Origin: Rhizobium sp. BK251
GTDB taxonomy: Bacteria > Pseudomonadota > Alphaproteobacteria > Rhizobiales > Rhizobiaceae
DNA: 64,000 nucleotides
Reading direction: 5' to 3'
Assembly (NCBI RefSeq): GCF_004345245.1
Contig: NZ_SLUQ01000014.1
Coordinates: 62,001 to 126,000, forward strand
Positions 59,772 to 64,000 of the stretch are shown piece by piece. Every line of letters starts with the position of its first letter. Within the stretch, counting starts at the first letter, position 1. The notes below the pieces were generated by a model, which searched no databases, had not been told where the DNA came from, and saw nothing but the letters and a program-made list of their open reading frames with translations. A program made the translations under genes and the position numbers.

Positions 59772-59851
59772 GCATTCCTCAAAGTCTGTTGTGGCTTTGT
59801 CTCGAACAAACCGCGAGCGGCATCACGAGATTGCGGCCACCTGGTTTGGGT

Positions 59852-61834
59852 TCAAGATTGGATCGATGCAGTGTCTGCGAGTGTGAAGATGAATCTTGCG
59901 CCATGCGGCTCACCAGCCTCCGCCCATAGCCGCCCCCCATGCGATTCGACGATTGAGCGGCAGATCGCCAGTCCCATCCCCATTCCTTCAGCTTTGGTCG
60001 TGAAAAACGGTTGAAATATCTGTTCCGGAAATTCGATACCGGGGCCAGTGTCGCCGATTTCGACACACACGACGCCGTCCACCTGATGAACGCGGACCGT
60101 CAATATGCGCCTACCCGAAGCATCCCTCATCGCCTCGATCGCATTGCGCATGAGGTTGACCAAAACCTGCTGTATCTGGACGTTGTCGAACGCGAGAGCT
60201 GGTAGCCCCTCGTCGATCACCACGTCCCAACGGATATCGTCATAGGCCGCCTCATCGGCCACGAGATCGCGCGTTTTGCCGATCACGGTCCCCAAGTCAC
60301 AGACCGTCCGCGCATTCAACGCCTGTTTGAACAATGTGCGGATCCCCGTCACGACGTCGACCGCGGAATTTGCACTCAAGATGACACGCTCTAGCGCCCT
60401 CAATGCACGCGCAATGTTCGGTGGTTCCGAGGTGAGCCATCTCTGGCAGGTATCCGAGCTCGAAACGAGCGCGGCCAACGGTTGCGCTACCTCGTGAGCG
60501 ATCGATGCGGAGAGTTCGGCAAGGTTCGCTGCCTGACTTGCACGGGCCAGTTCCACTTGAGCGGCGCGCAGCTTTTCCTGTACCCGGACTTCATCATCGA
60601 CGTCGACGACAAGACCGTACCATTCGGCAATGGTTCCGTTTTCATTTCGAAGCGGCTCAAACCTGCTGTCGAGCCAACGGAACGAGCCGTCCTTGGAGCG
60701 ACGACGGTAGCGGAGAGCGAACGTGTTCCCTGTACTGAGGCAATGTGCGGCTGCCGTGCAAACCCTTTCCGCATCATCGGGATGAATCAGCGCGCGTGTG
60801 GTGGCAAGGAAATCGGTAAAGTTGACATCGGCGAACCCGAGAGCATCCGAATAGCGTTTATTGATGTACGTCATCTCGCCTGACGGCACCCAGCTACAGA
60901 CTTGAATGGGCAAGGCATCGATCAGGCTGTGGAGATGCCGCTCACTTCGATTTAGCGCGTCTTCGGCACTAATCTGGTCGTCTATGTCATGTGAGATCCC
61001 ATACCACTGTACGATTCGCCCATTTTGATCCCGGAAGGGCTCCGCACGACCCTCCATCCAGCGGTACACGCCGTCTGACCGGCGCACCCGGTAGCGGTTT
61101 GAAAAGCTGACTCCGGTGGCAAGGGAGCGCCGAAGCGTTTCCGTGAAGTTCTCGACATCGTCGGGATGCATAATCCTCTCCACGATGAGTTCCAGCGACA
61201 CAGCCCCTCGTGTTCTAAGATCGGCGAGTGCGAAACCGAGGTAGTCGGTCAGACGGTTATTGTGGAAGATCGGTTCCCCGTTCGATGCAAGCAGCCAGAG
61301 ATGGCCCGAAACCATATCGATGAGTTGCGAGAGATTTTGCTCTCGCTCCTGTAAATCCTGCTGCCTCAGCCGACATCTCATCACCTGGGGGACGCCGGTC
61401 CAAAATGCGCGTGCCGCCGCCTGTTCAGCCGTGAAATGATCCTCTCTGTGCACTAGGCCAGAGAGCTCCGCCGATCCGTCAATGGTCTGGCTCCTTTGCG
61501 GTGCGAGTTCGGTTCTTTTGTCCGCCCGGCCGCGCCTATATTTGGCTGCACAGACTGTGGTACCGATCAGCAGAGCAAGTGAAAGGAATGGAGCCCATGT
61601 CGTGGGAAGCCCTGTTCCATGGCCTTCGATGGCAAACACCGAGATCGTCATCGCGACTGCGAGGCTCACATTGAGAACGTGAACGATTGTTTGCCGAGCC
61701 CGAAGAAAAGCTATCCCGATCCGGACCAACAAGGCTAATGGGGTATGCGTCATCCAACACACCGCCAATCCAACCGCAATGGCCACGGCTCCGAAATGAT
61801 CGCGCTTCAAGGCAAGCCCTTTGCTGGGGATCAT
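59852..61834 (-). CDS. PAS-domain sensor histidine kinase (FixL-like architecture)
   Basis: A 660-residue kinase. The N-terminus has three or four membrane segments (about 10-105). Two PAS-PAC units follow, ending in EPFRDQNGRIVQWYGISHDI and EPLRNENGTIAEWYGLVVDV respectively. The dimerisation helix carries the phospho-His in SASIAHEVAQPLAAL, followed by a HATPase_c domain (VLVNLMRNAIEAM, GDTGPGIEF, GMGMGLAICRSIV). No haem-binding His of FixL is recognised. AGGAG precedes the ATG. Its signal is probably sensed through PAS-bound ligands. Confidence 0.9.
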   Translation of the reverse strand: MIPSKGLALKRDHFGAVAIAVGLAVCWMTHTPLALLVRIGIAFLRARQTIVHVLNVSLAVAMTISVFAIEGHGTGLPTTWAPFLSLALLIGTTVCAAKYRRGRADKRTELAPQRSQTIDGSAELSGLVHREDHFTAEQAAARAFWTGVPQVMRCRLRQQDLQEREQNLSQLIDMVSGHLWLLASNGEPIFHNNRLTDYLGFALADLRTRGAVSLELIVERIMHPDDVENFTETLRRSLATGVSFSNRYRVRRSDGVYRWMEGRAEPFRDQNGRIVQWYGISHDIDDQISAEDALNRSERHLHSLIDALPIQVCSWVPSGEMTYINKRYSDALGFADVNFTDFLATTRALIHPDDAERVCTAAAHCLSTGNTFALRYRRRSKDGSFRWLDSRFEPLRNENGTIAEWYGLVVDVDDEVRVQEKLRAAQVELARASQAANLAELSASIAHEVAQPLAALVSSSDTCQRWLTSEPPNIARALRALERVILSANSAVDVVTGIRTLFKQALNARTVCDLGTVIGKTRDLVADEAAYDDIRWDVVIDEGLPALAFDNVQIQQVLVNLMRNAIEAMRDASGRRILTVRVHQVDGVVCVEIGDTGPGIEFPEQIFQPFFTTKAEGMGMGLAICRSIVESHGGRLWAEAGEPHGARFIFTLADTASIQS

Positions 61835-62715
61835 TGCAACTCCTGACTAAGCAACCCGTTCCTCGGTTGAATCGCTTGCTCTGCACGCATGTGGTGTTCG
61901 AGGCACCTTCCGCAGGTATCAACGGAGGCCGCTTCCTGTGGCGGGGCCGGTTGAGCTCCTCGCGTTGTCGGATTTATCTCATCCAGATGCGAACGGCGTC
62001 GGGATTGGACCGCGCCTGCAGTTTTCGGCATTCGACCGCGCTAGAGAACCCGATAAAATGCGTACTTCGTTATTACGGACAAATTGTATCCATAATATGG
62101 CGATTGGTCGCATCGTCCTAAGACCACAGGAAGGGATTTAAATGGCACAGCATGCGGAGCGCCGCCGTATCATAGTCGCGGCGGCCGTCAAGCTGCTGGC
62201 AGTCTGCGCTCGGAGGTGCTTTCAGGATGACCGGAAGACCATATCGCCCGAGCATGACATCAGACGTGGACGACACAACATTTCCCTCCTCGACGGAGTT
62301 CGCAGGCGCACTTCGATGCGCCGAGGCCGACCATGGTGACCATGAGAAGCGACCCGGCCAACGCGACGCGGATTGGCCGAATTGGAACGCGGAGTACATC
62401 GCAAACAAGCAGGCTAGCGAGCCACCGCCGTTGTGACCGAAGCATTCACGTAAGGACAGCGCTCCAACTCTCGGCCCAAAGCGCGATCGTCTTCATTGGG
62501 GCCGGAAGGAGACTGGCCGCATCTGGAGAGAGAGCTGGAAATGCAGACTGAGGATAGCGTTTCGTTCAAGCCAAGCAGTTGCTGTTCGAAACTCGCCCGG
62601 AGCCGCTCCGCCGCCCATCACCAGACTTCCACAACCGTCTGCCTTCCGAGAATACAGATTTCCGTGCCGTCCGCCTCGACGTTCTCGATCACGGCGCGGC
62701 GACAAAAGCGACAGG
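61835..62715. other. Gene-free stretch, about 880 bases
   Basis: Several short frames are open but none has a binding site with protein-like sequence. A leftward frame near 62330-62400 is hydrophobic (RVALAGSLLMVTMVGLGASK) and might be a remnant of a small membrane protein. No T-run hairpin or repeat is seen. Confidence 0.35.
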
Positions 62716-63678
62716 TCAATCGGCGACTTCTACTGCGAGAACGTCCCCCTGCCTTCGGCCACCGTCAGAACGGCGAACTGCTCTGTAACGCCCAGGCGAT
62801 AGGCCGTGATGTCGATGGAACAGCTTCGAAAACGCGGCCGCAGTCTCGTAGCCGACCCGGGTCGCAATCCGTGCAATCCCCTCGTCGCTTGTTTCGAGCA
62901 GAAACGCAGCCTCCGACATCCGGCGTGCGATCAGATAACGGTACATGGACTCGCCAACGAGCTTGGTGAAGCGAGCCGAAAACGCCGAGCGACCGAGCCC
63001 TACGCGATTCCCGAGCTCGCCGAGGGTCCAGGGCCGATCCGGTCGTTCGTGGATCAACTGAAGCGCCGGTCCTATGTGCGGGTCCGCCATCGCCCCCAGC
63101 CACCCGCCCTCTCCGGAATCGAGAGACTTGATCCAGCTTCGCAATACCTCAACGAAGAGCACTTCTGTCAGTCGTGACAGTGCAACGCCTTGGCCGGGAC
63201 GCTCAAGCGCCGACTCCCTCACCATACGTTGGAGAATCGCGTTGAGCCATCCATCGTCTTCCGTCGGCTTCAGGAGAAGCAGGGGCGGAAGCAATTCCAA
63301 CACGCTGCCGCGCGAGGGCCGCTCCACAGTGAAATTGCCACAGATCATCGTCGAGAGCGGCTGCGCGTTGCCTCCATGACGAACGACGCCAAGGCGTCCG
63401 GGCAGGCGATTGAGGTCCGGAATCGGCAACGGTTTCGTTTCGCGATCCGAATAGATCACGTGAGGCTCGCCACGTGTGATGACGACAAAGTCACCCTCGG
63501 CCATGTGAAGTTCTCGTCCCTGTTCGAGCACGAGGGTAGCTGAGCCCCGACTGAGATAATGGAACAGGGCGTAGGGGCGCGCTGGCAGTGCCAGATTCCA
63601 TGGATGGCCGAGCTCGAAGTGGAAGAGAATGGTCCCACCGAGGCGGACACGATCGAGCACTTGGGCGAGGATGTCCAT
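62716..63678 (-). CDS. AraC-family transcriptional regulator
   Basis: A 320-residue regulator with an N-terminal cupin-type effector domain (about 1-190; PYALFHYLSRGSATLVLEQG). The C-terminal double helix-turn-helix reads WTLGELGNRVGLGRSAFSAR then FLLETSDEGIARIATRVGYE and AAAFSKLFHRHHGLSPGRYR. ATG at 63678 is the only Met start; GGGAGG lies immediately beside it rather than at the usual distance, so an earlier TTG (63714) is possible. It is divergent from the secreted-protein gene at the window end, 217 bases away, which is its likely target. Confidence 0.87.
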   Translation of the reverse strand: MDILAQVLDRVRLGGTILFHFELGHPWNLALPARPYALFHYLSRGSATLVLEQGRELHMAEGDFVVITRGEPHVIYSDRETKPLPIPDLNRLPGRLGVVRHGGNAQPLSTMICGNFTVERPSRGSVLELLPPLLLLKPTEDDGWLNAILQRMVRESALERPGQGVALSRLTEVLFVEVLRSWIKSLDSGEGGWLGAMADPHIGPALQLIHERPDRPWTLGELGNRVGLGRSAFSARFTKLVGESMYRYLIARRMSEAAFLLETSDEGIARIATRVGYETAAAFSKLFHRHHGLSPGRYRAVRRSDGGRRQGDVLAVEVAD

Positions 63679-63895
63679 CCTCCCGAAGGTACCACGGCGG
63701 ACGGTCAGACACAATATTCGGACGATTGAGGCCTAACGTCCCAGAGCTCCACGCCCTACCTCGTCTCAAGTCGAGCCAACCGGTCGCGCGGCAAACCATT
63801 TCGCAAAACGGCGGATGGAAGAACCGCGACTTTTGCCGACACGCCTGCCTTTCTCCCGTGACCCGCATCATCCGTCATTTCAACAGGAGCAATGA

Positions 63896-64000
63896 ATGCG
63901 AAATCTTCTACTCTCGATCGCCACCTTACTCACGGCCGGAGCAACGGTTGCCGCCCCCGCCCAATCGGCTGAACTGCCCAAGGGGGCGGCTCGCAATATT
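63896..64000 (+). CDS. Start of an exported protein (partial)
   Basis: The first 35 codons run to the window edge: MRNLLLSIATLLTAGATVAA and then PAQSAELPKG. This is a clear Sec signal peptide, cleaved near AQSA-EL. AGGAG lies upstream. Too little is visible to name the family. Divergent from the AraC gene, which may regulate it. Confidence 0.6.
   Translation, partial: MRNLLLSIATLLTAGATVAAPAQSAELPKGAARNI

Noticed and set aside
61687..62121. 144-residue rightward frame beside the sensor kinase
   Set aside because: It overlaps the start of the kinase on the other strand, has no binding site and is Arg/Ser-rich as shadow frames are.

Overview
The window reads as part of an alphaproteobacterial genome, most likely a member of the Rhizobiaceae. 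The evidence is the high G+C coding style, a PrsD/PrsE-like type I secretion pair with RTX substrates, a rhizobial-type bdhA, and small secreted or membrane proteins typical of that group. No rRNA, tRNA, ribosomal or replication gene is visible. The content is catabolic, secretory, regulatory and decayed mobile-type DNA, which suggests an accessory region or secondary replicon (inference). Genus cannot be decided from the sequence.

Layout. 1-4.3 kb: the end of an unidentified gene, an M20 amidohydrolase (hippurate hydrolase type), small proteins including a 29-residue membrane peptide, a CheY-like receiver and a secreted protein. 4.5-13.3 kb: a compact benzoate-to-muconolactone operon, catB-catC-catA-benA-benB-benC-benD-benK, all leftward. 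It is faced by a divergent LysR gene (catR), with a perfect ATAC-N7-GTAT site between them. catD is absent. 13.4-30.3 kb: a type I secretion locus with membrane fusion protein, a 902-residue RTX protein with an N-terminal membrane segment, the ABC exporter, and a 2753-residue haem peroxidase/RTX protein. A divergent sensor kinase and a NarL-type response regulator follow.

31-36.2 kb: a leftward set bufA (DUF2282), bufB (DUF692), bufC (DUF2063), bufD (DoxX), then a C-terminal remnant of a type II NADH dehydrogenase, then a class III adenylate cyclase. The first four match the recently described bufferin (copper-binding RiPP) operon and are the most interesting system in the window. 36.3-42 kb: a patatin-like lipase and 3-hydroxybutyrate dehydrogenase, a divergent LysR gene, and a cupin / MFS / DUF302 run. 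42.5-48.8 kb: an unassigned catabolic-looking cluster: alpha/beta hydrolase, an SDR without its catalytic Tyr, RidA-like, a small membrane protein, an unknown protein, a cysteine hydrolase, and a 2,5-dioxovalerate dehydrogenase.

48.8-55.2 kb: a decay zone. It holds broken nitrile hydratase alpha and beta genes with an intact accessory gene, an unknown 220-residue protein, an intact DUF4157 protein carrying a second zinc-protease motif, the frameshifted tail of a large ATPase, a frameshifted polyamine-type ABC permease, and another scrap. 55.2-64 kb: a DUF900-type lipoprotein hydrolase, an AhpD-like protein, a metallo-beta-lactamase-fold hydrolase, a FixL/FixJ-like two-component pair, an AraC regulator, and the start of a secreted protein.
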